A DNA stretch of 64,000 bases from Bacteroidales bacterium (GTDB lineage Bacteria > Bacteroidota > Bacteroidia > Bacteroidales > UBA1402). The stretch lies in the NCBI GenBank assembly GCA_021373135.1, contig JAJFTH010000006.1, positions 186,001 through 250,000 on the forward strand. Direction: 5' to 3'. The position numbers and the translations under genes were made by a program. Shown here one piece after another: positions 55,598 to 63,873 of the stretch. Numbering within the stretch: position 1 is the first letter of the stretch; every line of letters begins with the position of its first letter. The notes beneath the pieces are model-generated. The model had not been told where the DNA came from. It ran no database searches and was given only the letters and a program-made list of their open reading frames with translations.

Positions 55598-56483
55598 TCT
55601 GGTTCAAAAATATAAGCAAGGGACAATCGTTTTGCAGCTTATTTATATCAATGTCGGGGTATTCCTGTTGCTCCGTCTGACATTGCTTCTTCTTGGTATG
55701 TTCCGTGTTGACGCAGATTGGTTAATGCCCTTGTTTCAAATGCCTTCAGACTGGATGTCCATCCTGATGCGCCCCTGGACGGTGTTCACCTATATGTTTG
55801 TCCATTTGGGTTTGATGCATATCTTTTTTAACATGCTCTGGCTCTATTTCTTCGGAGGTATGTTTCTGCATTGGTTCAATCCCAGACAATTGGGCGGTTT
55901 ATATATTCTTGGCGGACTGTTCGGCGGATTGTTTTTTGCACTGTTCAATAATTTGCTCCCGATGCAAGAAGGCATTCAAGGTACCGTATACCTGATGGGA
56001 GCTTCCGCTTCTGTTTTGGCACTCGGTATAGCCGTGGCATTTTACAGGCCGGATGAGCCCATTCGTATTTTCCTGTTTGGTTCCTTAAAACTGAAATATT
56101 TGGCCATCATCATGGTTGTGTTGGACGTTTTAAGTCTGAACGGAGATAATGCAGGTGGTAGTCTTGCGCACTTGGGCGGAGCATTGGCCGGTCTCGTTTT
56201 TGGTTATTCCCTGAGGAGGGGTGTCGATCTCACAGCTTGGGTCAATCCCATTTTGGACTGGTTCGTCAATCTGATGCCCCGGCGTCGGAAAATGAAGATT
56301 ACCTACAAGCGGCCAAAAAGAGAAGAAACCTACAAAACGGCAGATGTGGATCAAAAATTCCGTGATAAAAAGAAGCAGGATTCTGATCAGATGGATGCCA
56401 TTTTGGACAAGATCAAGCAATCCGGTTATGAGAGCCTTTCGCAGGAAGAAAAGAAAAAACTGTTTGATTTTAGCCGAAAATAA
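55578..56483 (+). CDS. Rhomboid-family protease with a C-terminal cytoplasmic tail (second of two)
   Basis: 301 residues from ATG 55578. Helices carry FVHLGLMHIFFNMLWLYFFG, the serine motif LMGASASVLALGIA (GASA rather than the commoner GASG) and the histidine in SLAHLGGALAGLVFGY. A hydrophilic tail (about 225-301), rich in Lys and Arg and ending QEEKKKLFDFSRK, resembles the DUF6576-type tail seen in some Bacteroidota rhomboids. It may act with the first protease. The gene overlaps its upstream neighbour, so they are coupled. Confidence 0.9.
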   Translation: MASFWDSLVQKYKQGTIVLQLIYINVGVFLLLRLTLLLLGMFRVDADWLMPLFQMPSDWMSILMRPWTVFTYMFVHLGLMHIFFNMLWLYFFGGMFLHWFNPRQLGGLYILGGLFGGLFFALFNNLLPMQEGIQGTVYLMGASASVLALGIAVAFYRPDEPIRIFLFGSLKLKYLAIIMVVLDVLSLNGDNAGGSLAHLGGALAGLVFGYSLRRGVDLTAWVNPILDWFVNLMPRRRKMKITYKRPKREETYKTADVDQKFRDKKKQDSDQMDAILDKIKQSGYESLSQEEKKKLFDFSRK

Positions 56484-56523
56484 ATGATATTTACGGTTCT
56501 CAGGCCGAAAACATATAAACAAC

Positions 56524-57603
56524 ATGAGCGCTTTTTGGAAATTCCTACATTCCTTTATCCTGACCATCAATGTGGTGGTCGTGATTCTCTTGATCATCTG
56601 TGGGTTTGCATATTTGATCAAACCGGAATTTTCCATCTTGTCTTCATTTTTAGGATATGGTTTCCCTTTACTGGGATTGATCAATCTCTTTTTTGTTTTG
56701 TACTGGCTGGTTCGACTGAAAGGCTGGGTGCTCATATCTCTGGTTGGTCTGGCCATTACTTTCAGCTCGTATCGGGCTTGGATTCCGTTTAATTTCCATT
56801 CCGACGAACATCCTTTGAATGAGATCAAGGTGTTGTCATACAATGTGATGTACTTTTCTTTCAGTGAAAGCCAAGGGGTTGGAGAATATTCTCCCATACT
56901 GGATTATATCCGGAAAACGGATGCAGATATCGTTTGTTTGCAGGAAGCCGGGCCTGGTCTTGTGGAGAACTCAATGAGTAAGGGATACCGCCAAGCTCTT
57001 AAATCGTATCCATATGTTTGTTCAGGTAAAGACGAAAACAGGTACTCTGTAATTCTTTTATCAAAATATCCTGTTATCCGCTACCAAAGGATTCAGTACG
57101 AAAGCAAATCGAATTCTTCCTTTTTCTATGATTTGAAAATTGATGATGATACCATCCGTGTTATCAATAATCATCTGGAATCCAATAAGCTGAATAGTGA
57201 TGAAAAAAATAAATATACCGATCTGCTGACAAAACGGGAATCAGAGCAATTGACTGAAGTTGCTGAAGTTTTGGGCAACAAAGTCGGGAATGCCTCTTTT
57301 ATTCGCGCCAATCAGGCCGATTCGGTTTCAAAAGTAATCAAGGGATCTCCTTATCGAGTCATTGTATGTGGTGATTTTAACGATGCCCCTGGGTCTTATA
57401 CGTACAGGACTGTTCGAAATGGATTGACGGATTCATGGGTCGAATGCGGTAATGGTTGGGGAAATACTTTTCATGAAAACCTGTTTCTTTTTCGGATTGA
57501 TTTTATTATGCATTCTCCGGAAATCATAGCTTCGCGGGTGAAGGTGGACAAAGTGAAATATTCTGATCATTACCCGATCTGGGCCAATTTGGTAATCAAA
57601 TGA
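56524..57603 (+). CDS. Membrane-anchored endonuclease/exonuclease/phosphatase (EEP) family protein
   Basis: 359 residues. Three membrane helices (about 8-85) precede an EEP domain with VLSYNVMYFSF, IVCLQEAGPG (catalytic Glu), GDFNDAPGSYTYR and SDHYPIWANLVIK (catalytic Asp-His). Such proteins may act on nucleic acids or phospholipid or inositol phosphates outside the inner membrane; the substrate cannot be read. Its stop overlaps the priA start (ATGA). Confidence 0.9.
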   Translation: MSAFWKFLHSFILTINVVVVILLIICGFAYLIKPEFSILSSFLGYGFPLLGLINLFFVLYWLVRLKGWVLISLVGLAITFSSYRAWIPFNFHSDEHPLNEIKVLSYNVMYFSFSESQGVGEYSPILDYIRKTDADIVCLQEAGPGLVENSMSKGYRQALKSYPYVCSGKDENRYSVILLSKYPVIRYQRIQYESKSNSSFFYDLKIDDDTIRVINNHLESNKLNSDEKNKYTDLLTKRESEQLTEVAEVLGNKVGNASFIRANQADSVSKVIKGSPYRVIVCGDFNDAPGSYTYRTVRNGLTDSWVECGNGWGNTFHENLFLFRIDFIMHSPEIIASRVKVDKVKYSDHYPIWANLVIK

Positions 57604-60071
57604 TTTCCGCTCCGCTTTATGCTGATGTCCTGCTTCCACTACCTTTAACGCAAACATACACCTATTCGGTTCCGGAAGAATTGGGAGCCAAAATTCAGGT
57701 TGGCTGCAGGGTTATTGTTCCCCTGGGGTCCAAGAAACTCTATACTGGAATTATCCTGGATTTGTTCGAGAACAAGCCGGTAGACTACGTGATCAAGCCT
57801 GTTTATTCTCTCCTTGATGAGAGTCCCATTTTGATAGGTCCTCAATTGAATTTCTGGCGTTGGATTGCTTCTTACTACATGTGTTCTTTTGGAGAAGTCA
57901 TGAAAGCGGCATTGCCTTCCGGATTGAAATTAGAAAGTGAAACACTTGTGACCCTCGCTGATGGATTTGAAGCAGATGCTCCATTGACAGAGCGCGAAAT
58001 CAGGATGATGGATGCGCTTATTCCCGGAAAGCCGGCTTCTTTGCTCGATTTAAGTAAAAACAGCGGTATCACCAATCTTTTGCCGATTGTTCATGAATTG
58101 ATGGAAAAGGGTGCACTTCTCATTTCCGAAGGATTGCGTACATCCTATAAGATGAAGACAAAACCTTGTGTCAGATTGACCGAAAAATACCGAAATGATC
58201 AGGACAAGCTAAATGCCTTTATGGATGAAACTTCAAAATCGAAGAAGCAAATAAAAATTCTGATGGATTATTTGGAACTTTCTTCCTTTTTCAGAGAAAC
58301 GCAGCCGACGGAAGTAGGTAAAAAAGAATTGTTGGACAAATCCGGAGCATCATCTGCTGTTTTGCAGGTGCTTTGTGCCAAAGACGTTCTTGAAGTCTAT
58401 AAAAAGGATATTGATCGTTTACAAAGAGATGATCACCCAAAGACCGGAATGTCATCCTTGAGTAAAAAACAGAAGGACGCCTTGGATTCCATCAAAAAAT
58501 CTTTTCAGGAAAATCCGGTTTGTTTGTTGCACGGACTTACTTCTTCCGGAAAAACAGAGATATACATTCATCTGATGGACGAATGTATCCGTTCCGGGAA
58601 GCAAGTGCTTTATTTGGTTCCTGAAATTGCCCTGACCACTCAATTGTCTGACAGGCTGAAACGGGTTTTTGGGAATAAGCTGGGCGTGTATCACTCAAAA
58701 TTTCCTGATGCGGAACGTGTTGAAATATGGAATAATTTAGTCAGGAATTCAGATTATCAGGTCATACTTGGGGTACGGTCCTCCATTTTTTTACCTTTCC
58801 GCTCACTTGGCTTGATTATCGTGGACGAAGAGCATGAAGGAAGCTTTAAGCAGCAGGATCCGGCACCAAGGTACCATGCCAGAAGTGCCGCATTAATCCT
58901 TGCAGCCATGCATGGGGCCAAAACCTTGCTTGGGACGGCCACCCCCAGTCTGGAATCATATTACAATTGCCTGAACGGGAAATCCGGTTTGGTTGAATTA
59001 TTCTCCCGCCATTATGAAATGAGAATGCCGGAAATTATGGCAGTAAATACCAAAGAGTTAAGGCGAAAGAAAATAATGAAGGGTCTGTTTTCTCCACTTT
59101 TGTCTGAAAAAATTGGAAAGGCTCTTGCTGTTGGTGAACAAGTGATCCTATTTCAGAACCGCAGGGGATATGCACCGGTCATAGAATGTAAATCTTGCGG
59201 ATGGGTGCCCAAATGTGAAAGATGTGATGTTTCGCTGACCCTTCATAAATTTCATCAGAAACTGACGTGCCATTATTGTGGGTTTGAGCATGATATTCCA
59301 CAAGTTTGCCCTGTTTGCGGGGCTCATGAATTATCCACCCGTGGTTTTGGAACGGAACGGATCGAAGAAGAAGTTCGTCTTGAATTTCCGAAAGCGCGTA
59401 TAGCAAGGATGGATACGGATACGACCAGGAGCCGTCGTTCCTATGAACAAATCATCCACGATTTTGAATCCGGTGATACAGATATTTTGATTGGGACGCA
59501 GATGGTTACAAAAGGACTTGATTTTGATCATGTTCGGGTGGTCGGAATCCTGAATGCAGACCAGATGTTGAATTTTCCCGATTTCAGGGCTTACGAGCGT
59601 TCTTTTCAACAGATGGCGCAGGTAAGCGGTCGCGCCGGCCGAAAAGGGGAAAGAGGGGTGGTGATTGTTCAGACATCAGATCCTGAACAGCCTGTCATAA
59701 AGGATGTGATTTCAAATGATTTCAAGTCTTTTTACAGCCGTGAAATGGTTATGCGAAAACAGTTTTCATATCCACCTTTTACTCGGATCATACAAATCCG
59801 TTTCAAGCATAAAGACATATCTGTTGTACGTCATGCTGCCGAATTTTACACTAATCTGATAAAACCGGTTTTCGGTCAGCGGCTTCTGGGCCCTGATCAG
59901 CCACCTGTTGCCCGAATAAACAATTATTACATGCAACATCTGCTTTTAAAAATAGAAACGGAAGCGTCAGTTTCCAAAGTCAAGGATTTTCTATATGAAG
60001 CTCAGGATGTTTTTAAACAAAAAGCTGATTTTAGAACCGTTCAGATTAATTTCGACGTAGACCCACTGTGA
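57600..60071 (+). CDS. priA: Primosomal replication protein N' (PriA helicase)
   Basis: 823 residues. An N-terminal 3' DNA-binding domain (YADVLLPLPLTQTYTYSVPE) is followed by Walker A LLHGLTSSGKTEIYIHL and the DEEH box LIIVDEEHEGSFKQQD. A zinc-binding cysteine block (CKSCGWVPKCERCD, then CHYCGFEHDIPQVCPVCG) and the helicase C-terminal half with QVSGRAGRKGERGVV complete it. It reloads the replisome at stalled forks. It is translationally coupled to the EEP gene. Confidence 0.96.
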   Translation: MISAPLYADVLLPLPLTQTYTYSVPEELGAKIQVGCRVIVPLGSKKLYTGIILDLFENKPVDYVIKPVYSLLDESPILIGPQLNFWRWIASYYMCSFGEVMKAALPSGLKLESETLVTLADGFEADAPLTEREIRMMDALIPGKPASLLDLSKNSGITNLLPIVHELMEKGALLISEGLRTSYKMKTKPCVRLTEKYRNDQDKLNAFMDETSKSKKQIKILMDYLELSSFFRETQPTEVGKKELLDKSGASSAVLQVLCAKDVLEVYKKDIDRLQRDDHPKTGMSSLSKKQKDALDSIKKSFQENPVCLLHGLTSSGKTEIYIHLMDECIRSGKQVLYLVPEIALTTQLSDRLKRVFGNKLGVYHSKFPDAERVEIWNNLVRNSDYQVILGVRSSIFLPFRSLGLIIVDEEHEGSFKQQDPAPRYHARSAALILAAMHGAKTLLGTATPSLESYYNCLNGKSGLVELFSRHYEMRMPEIMAVNTKELRRKKIMKGLFSPLLSEKIGKALAVGEQVILFQNRRGYAPVIECKSCGWVPKCERCDVSLTLHKFHQKLTCHYCGFEHDIPQVCPVCGAHELSTRGFGTERIEEEVRLEFPKARIARMDTDTTRSRRSYEQIIHDFESGDTDILIGTQMVTKGLDFDHVRVVGILNADQMLNFPDFRAYERSFQQMAQVSGRAGRKGERGVVIVQTSDPEQPVIKDVISNDFKSFYSREMVMRKQFSYPPFTRIIQIRFKHKDISVVRHAAEFYTNLIKPVFGQRLLGPDQPPVARINNYYMQHLLLKIETEASVSKVKDFLYEAQDVFKQKADFRTVQINFDVDPL

Positions 60072-60158
60072 TTTCTTATAATTTCTCCGTCGTTTTTAAG
60101 CCTTTGATAGGCAAAGAGCGGACATAAATGTAAAAAAATTGTATAATTGCTTCTAAAA

Positions 60159-60190
60159 TTGTCGGAGCAAGCGGTTTTTTTCTACATTTG
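60159..60190 (+). promoter_or_regulatory. Promoter of the FN3-SUMF1 lipoprotein gene
   Basis: TTG (60159-60161), 21 bases, then TACATTTG (60183-60190), a consensus promoter. It gives a leader of about 90-110 bases. Nothing else was recognised in 60072-60284. Confidence 0.65.
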
Positions 60191-60305
60191 TGTAAAATAA
60201 ATGGAACAAGCATATTTGCTTCTGGATGATATTTATAGGTGTCGTTCCATCCGACCAATTTTTATAAATTAATGACAGGTGGAAATGAATAATAATTCTT
60301 TGAAA

Positions 60306-61493
60306 ATGAAGATCAATACAAAGACCTTTCTCTTATCGGCAGCGTTTTTTTGCAACCTGTGTTTCTTTGCATGTAAGAATGACGATAACGATGTCACTGT
60401 GAAAACTTACCATGTGACCAATGTTTCTTCGACTTCGGGTACCCTTCGCGGAACAGTAACCTATTCGGATGCCAAAATCATTGATGCAGGTATCATATAT
60501 ACTTCTACTACAAGTTCTGAAATTACCTATCCAAAAATAACAAACAGTCCTCACGCATCGAAAACATCCGGCTCTTTTTCTGATTTTACGGTCGTTCTGA
60601 ATGATCTGAGTCCTGATTCAACCTATCGTTTTCGTGCTTATGCCCAGACTGCCGATACCGTTTATTATGGATCGATCTATTCTTTTGTACCGACGGATAT
60701 AGATATTCCAACCGTTCCTGTATCCAGTGGATTTTTCACGATGGGTGCAACATCAGAACAGGTTGCAGATGCAAATTCAGATGAGAGTCCGACACATGTT
60801 GTTACCTTGTCGAAAAACTTTAGAATGGGTTCCTATGAAATCACAAATGCCCAGTTTGTCAAATTTCTAAGAAGTCGTTGTATTGCCAGCAATGGATATT
60901 GCATGACGTCTGGGGGATCTTCCAGAGGCTTGATATCAACAACTTATACCAGGACCATCATATATAGCGGAGATATTGCAAACTGGGTTGTGCAACCAGG
61001 ATATGAGGACATTCCTGTTGTACATGTTTCTTGGTATGGAGCCAGTGAATTTTGCCAATGGGCCGGGGGAAGATTACCGACTGAAGCAGAATGGGAGTAT
61101 GCTGCCCGAGACGGAAAATCAACCCCGCAGTTTATTTACAGTGGCAGCAACACAGCCTCGGAGGTGGCTTGGTATCAATCTCCTATCAATGTGGATAATG
61201 CATATCCTGTTGGGCTAAAGAATGCCAATAACTTAGGTATTTTTGATATGAGCGGAAATGTCTGGGAATGGGTTTCCGACTGGTACGATAGTTACTCCTC
61301 TAAAGCTCAAACCGATCCCACAGGTTTGACGGATGATCAGGCAGAAAAGGCAGATATCACAGGGAAGGTTAAACGCGGAGGAGGTTGGGCTAACAATGAC
61401 GCTTCTGTCTTGCGGGTCAGTGCACGTGGTTCAAATGCGCCGGGAATTTTCTCCGGATCGATCGGATTCCGTTTCGCAAAAGATGCTCAATGA
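60306..61493 (+). CDS. Lipoprotein with a fibronectin-III-like domain and an FGE/SUMF1-type domain
   Basis: 395 residues from ATG 60306 (402 if the ATG at 60285 is used). A lipoprotein signal ends LCFFAC (Cys near residue 23). An FN3-like repeat follows (about 30-130, LSPDSTYRFRAYAQT). Then comes an FGE-sulfatase/SUMF1 domain with FFTMGATSEQ, YEITNAQFVKFL, VHVSWYGASEFCQWAGGRLP, EWEYAARDG and NVWEWVSDWYDS. The region that holds the catalytic cysteines in true formylglycine-generating enzymes reads KVKRGGGWANND with none, so enzyme activity is unlikely. SUMF1-like lipoproteins such as GldK/PorK are structural T9SS parts. Confidence 0.85.
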   Translation: MKINTKTFLLSAAFFCNLCFFACKNDDNDVTVKTYHVTNVSSTSGTLRGTVTYSDAKIIDAGIIYTSTTSSEITYPKITNSPHASKTSGSFSDFTVVLNDLSPDSTYRFRAYAQTADTVYYGSIYSFVPTDIDIPTVPVSSGFFTMGATSEQVADANSDESPTHVVTLSKNFRMGSYEITNAQFVKFLRSRCIASNGYCMTSGGSSRGLISTTYTRTIIYSGDIANWVVQPGYEDIPVVHVSWYGASEFCQWAGGRLPTEAEWEYAARDGKSTPQFIYSGSNTASEVAWYQSPINVDNAYPVGLKNANNLGIFDMSGNVWEWVSDWYDSYSSKAQTDPTGLTDDQAEKADITGKVKRGGGWANNDASVLRVSARGSNAPGIFSGSIGFRFAKDAQ

Positions 61494-61507
61494 GCAACCT
61501 GTAACAA

Positions 61508-61549
61508 CCATAAAAAAACCGCAGCTTTTAAGTTGCGGTTTTTTTATGG
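61508..61549. terminator. Bidirectional terminator between the SUMF1 lipoprotein and the HIT gene
   Basis: CCATAAAAAAACCGCA (61508-61523) pairs perfectly with TGCGGTTTTTTTATGG (61534-61549), a 16-bp stem extended by CTT/AAG inside. Confidence 0.95.
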
Positions 61550-61565
61550 GAACAGATTCTCAAGT

Positions 61566-61958
61566 TTATAGTTGCTTTCGAATATCGGCTGCAATCTTTT
61601 CCATTTCTTCAGAAGGTAGACTGAGCTTTGGGTTGGAAAACAACATGTCTGATTCTTTTTGGATTGGAATCAAGTGGATGTGTGCATGAGGCACCTCCAA
61701 GCCGATAACTGCAGCTCCGATGCGTTTGCATGGGACGGCATTTTTGATGGCGACTGCAATCTTTTTTGCGAAAATATTGATAGCTGCAATCTCCTTGTCA
61801 TCCAAGTCAAACAAATAATCAATCTCTTTTTTGGGAATAACCAATGTATGTCCTTTGGATAAGGGATTGATATCCAAAAAGGCGAAGAAATGATCATCTT
61901 CTGCAATTTTATAACAGGGAATTTCTCCCGAAACAATTCTGCTGAAAATACTTGCCAT
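61566..61958 (-). CDS. HIT-family nucleotide hydrolase
   Basis: 130 residues from ATG 61958 (MASIFSRIVSGEIPCYKI). The histidine triad is VPHAHIHLIPI (HxHxH), with FLDINPLSKGHTLVIPKK upstream. HIT/HINT proteins hydrolyse nucleoside phosphoramidates and adenylated amino acids. It follows greA after 7 bases and shares its promoter. Confidence 0.94.
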   Translation of the reverse strand: MASIFSRIVSGEIPCYKIAEDDHFFAFLDINPLSKGHTLVIPKKEIDYLFDLDDKEIAAINIFAKKIAVAIKNAVPCKRIGAAVIGLEVPHAHIHLIPIQKESDMLFSNPKLSLPSEEMEKIAADIRKQL

Positions 61959-61965
61959 GATCAAA

Positions 61966-62442
61966 TTATTTTGCGAGTTCGATATTCTTGATTTTGAAAG
62001 TTAATATACCTGCAGGTACAGAGATGTCGACAATTTCTCCGATCTTTCTGCCGAGCAAACCCTTGGCAATGGGTGTACTCACTGAAATCTTTTTCTCTTT
62101 CAGGTTGGCTTCAGAATCAGATACAATGGAATATGTCAACTCCTTTTGGGTTTTCATGTTGAGTAATGTAACCACTGTCAAAATCTGTACTGTATCTGTG
62201 TTGATCTTACTTTCATCTAATATACGGGCATTTCTGAAAAGTTCCTTTAGCTGGGAAATTTTCATTTCCATCATGCCTTGAGCTTCTTTTGCAGCATCAT
62301 ATTCTGCATTTTCAGAAAGATCTCCCTTATCGCGGGCTTCTGCGATTTGTTGTGAGATTTTGGGACGTTCCACTGCTTCCAGATGTTCGATCTCTTTTTC
62401 TAACTTTTTGTAACCGTCTTCGGTCATGTAACTTACTGCCAT
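61966..62442 (-). CDS. greA: Transcription elongation factor GreA
   Basis: 158 residues from ATG 62442 (MAVSYMTEDGYKKLEKE), exactly the family length; the open frame upstream is outside homology. The coiled-coil tip has EARDKGDLSENAEYDAAKE with the catalytic acidic pair, and the C-terminal domain has STPIAKGLLGRKIGEIVDI. It makes RNA polymerase cleave backtracked transcripts. A consensus promoter lies upstream and the HIT gene follows. Confidence 0.97.
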   Translation of the reverse strand: MAVSYMTEDGYKKLEKEIEHLEAVERPKISQQIAEARDKGDLSENAEYDAAKEAQGMMEMKISQLKELFRNARILDESKINTDTVQILTVVTLLNMKTQKELTYSIVSDSEANLKEKKISVSTPIAKGLLGRKIGEIVDISVPAGILTFKIKNIELAK

Positions 62443-62524
62443 ATCAGGTTCCTCCTTTTTACAATTGGACATAAAAACAAAAAGAATTCCGGCCGGAACC
62501 GGAACTCTCAATCAAATATCAAAG

Positions 62525-62555
62525 CAAAGATATAAAACAAATCTGAATTTGCCAA
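62525..62555 (-). promoter_or_regulatory. Promoter of the greA-HIT operon
   Basis: On the minus strand TTG (62555-62553), 20 bases, then TATCTTTG (62532-62525), an exact consensus match; leader to ATG 62442 of about 75 bases. Confidence 0.75.
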
Positions 62556-62583
62556 GTTCTAAGCTGCTGTTTTAAAACATGTT

Positions 62584-63732
62584 TTATAAAAGTTTCTGTA
62601 TTTCTTTATTAAGATCGGAAATCATAGCGTCACGTGCCACGATGTTTCCTGCTTTGTCCATCAGGAAGAAAGTCGGCAGATTTTGGACGTTATAGGTGGA
62701 GAGATATCCGGATCTCAGGCTGTTTCTGTCGCGAACGCAGACCCATGGTAAATGGGATGCTCCGGTCTTCCAAAGATTTTCATCCGTGTCCAGTGATATC
62801 TGATAGATTTCAAATCCCCGGTCTTTATATTTGTTGTATAACTCTCTAAAATACAAATTGCGCGTGGCTGATTTTTCAGCTTGATAAGCCGTGAAATCCA
62901 GCAATATAACCTTGCCAATCAGGGAGGATAAAGGAATAGTCTTTCCATAAATATTCGGAAGTTCAATTTCGAAAAATGAAATATTATTCTTTTTATCTAT
63001 GACAATATTCTTGGTATCCCTATCTTGTCTAATCGCCTTTATCCCCTGGAGGGTCAGGTTAACCAGATTCTTGCTGCGGTCGGATTCCGGATAAATTGCA
63101 TTCCAAGAGGTTGCAACGGCTGCGTAATATTTATTATCGTTTTTATTGAACGGATCAAAAATAAGATAATTCTTTATGCGCTGAAACAGGGCGTAGTAAG
63201 CGGTACAAGACCGGGGGGTCCCGTAAATGATTTTGACTGCCATACTTCGGTGCAGATTAAGTGCCTCCTCAAATTTTCTTTGATAAACGGTATCTGAAAT
63301 TTGTTTGTTTTTGTATAGATTGCTGAGTGAGTCAATACATGCAAGTGTTCTGGATTGTGAACCAGACAGAATCTTGATCAGTTCGCAACATTTCGAACCG
63401 CTGACTGAATAATTTTTCCCAAATTTTTTGCCGTCGGCTTCAATTGTTACCGATGAAGCTGAATCTGCTCCCAGTTGAATGAATCTTTCACCAATGCGCA
63501 ATCTGTAGAATTCAGGAGCACCAGGCAGTGTTGCCTTGAAATGAAAAGAACCATTTTTTGTAAGTTTGGCAGAGTCCAATATTTCCGTTTTATTTATACC
63601 GGAAAGCTCGAAATAAAGCATTTTTCCTTTGGCATTGCTGATTTTTCCTTCAACTTCAAATTTTGGAGTTTTGGAGCAGGCGGAGAAGAGCATCAAAAGG
63701 ATGATTCCTAAAGAAATGGTTTGGTGTTTCAT
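62584..63732 (-). CDS. DUF4369/TlpA-like lipoprotein lacking the CxxC redox site
   Basis: 382 residues. A lipoprotein signal ends LMLFSAC (Cys near 19). A DUF4369 domain (about 25-120, FEVEGKISNAKGKMLYFEL) is followed by a helical middle and a thioredoxin-like C-terminus (about 245-382). In the latter VILLDFTAYQAEKSATRN aligns with the TlpA/ResA active site, but the expected WCxPC is replaced by YQAEKS, so it cannot do thiol-disulfide exchange there. The cis-Pro region LPTFFLMDKAGNIVARD is kept. Its start codon is the end of repeat copy B. Confidence 0.85.
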   Translation of the reverse strand: MKHQTISLGIILLMLFSACSKTPKFEVEGKISNAKGKMLYFELSGINKTEILDSAKLTKNGSFHFKATLPGAPEFYRLRIGERFIQLGADSASSVTIEADGKKFGKNYSVSGSKCCELIKILSGSQSRTLACIDSLSNLYKNKQISDTVYQRKFEEALNLHRSMAVKIIYGTPRSCTAYYALFQRIKNYLIFDPFNKNDNKYYAAVATSWNAIYPESDRSKNLVNLTLQGIKAIRQDRDTKNIVIDKKNNISFFEIELPNIYGKTIPLSSLIGKVILLDFTAYQAEKSATRNLYFRELYNKYKDRGFEIYQISLDTDENLWKTGASHLPWVCVRDRNSLRSGYLSTYNVQNLPTFFLMDKAGNIVARDAMISDLNKEIQKLL

Positions 63733-63812
63733 CTGATATTCATTTTTTCGTCTAAGGTCCTATGGAACTCGCATGTCCATTTTATCATAAGCTTGGACGT
63801 TTTTACAAACAT
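63729..63812 (-). CDS. Candidate 27-codon small ORF in repeat copy B
   Basis: Counterpart of the frame at 29213-29296: it begins MFVKTSKLMIKWTCEFH and continues RTLDEKMNIR. Its TGA overlaps the ATG of the lipoprotein gene. Translation is unproven. Confidence 0.3.
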   Translation of the reverse strand: MFVKTSKLMIKWTCEFHRTLDEKMNIR

Positions 63813-63823
63813 GCTCGTTTCAT
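63730..63823 (-). repeat. 94-bp start-codon-linked repeat, copy B
   Basis: Inverted relative to copy A (29202-29295), with 88 of 94 identical positions. It starts 17 bases after the -7 box of a consensus promoter and therefore forms nearly the whole 5' leader of the DUF4369/thioredoxin-like gene. In this copy GTCCA and TGGAC, and GCAT and ATGC, are complementary and could form a stem. Confidence 0.85.
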
Positions 63824-63840
63824 AGGATGAAATTTGAACA

Positions 63841-63873
63841 CAAACCTACATAATATTGTCGGTTTTGCCAAAA
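63841..63873 (-). promoter_or_regulatory. Promoter upstream of repeat copy B
   Basis: On the minus strand TTTTG (63873-63869), 20 bases, then TAGGTTTG (63848-63841), a full consensus match. Transcription would start near 63834, just before the repeat. From 63874 to the window end I see no gene or other feature. Confidence 0.75.
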
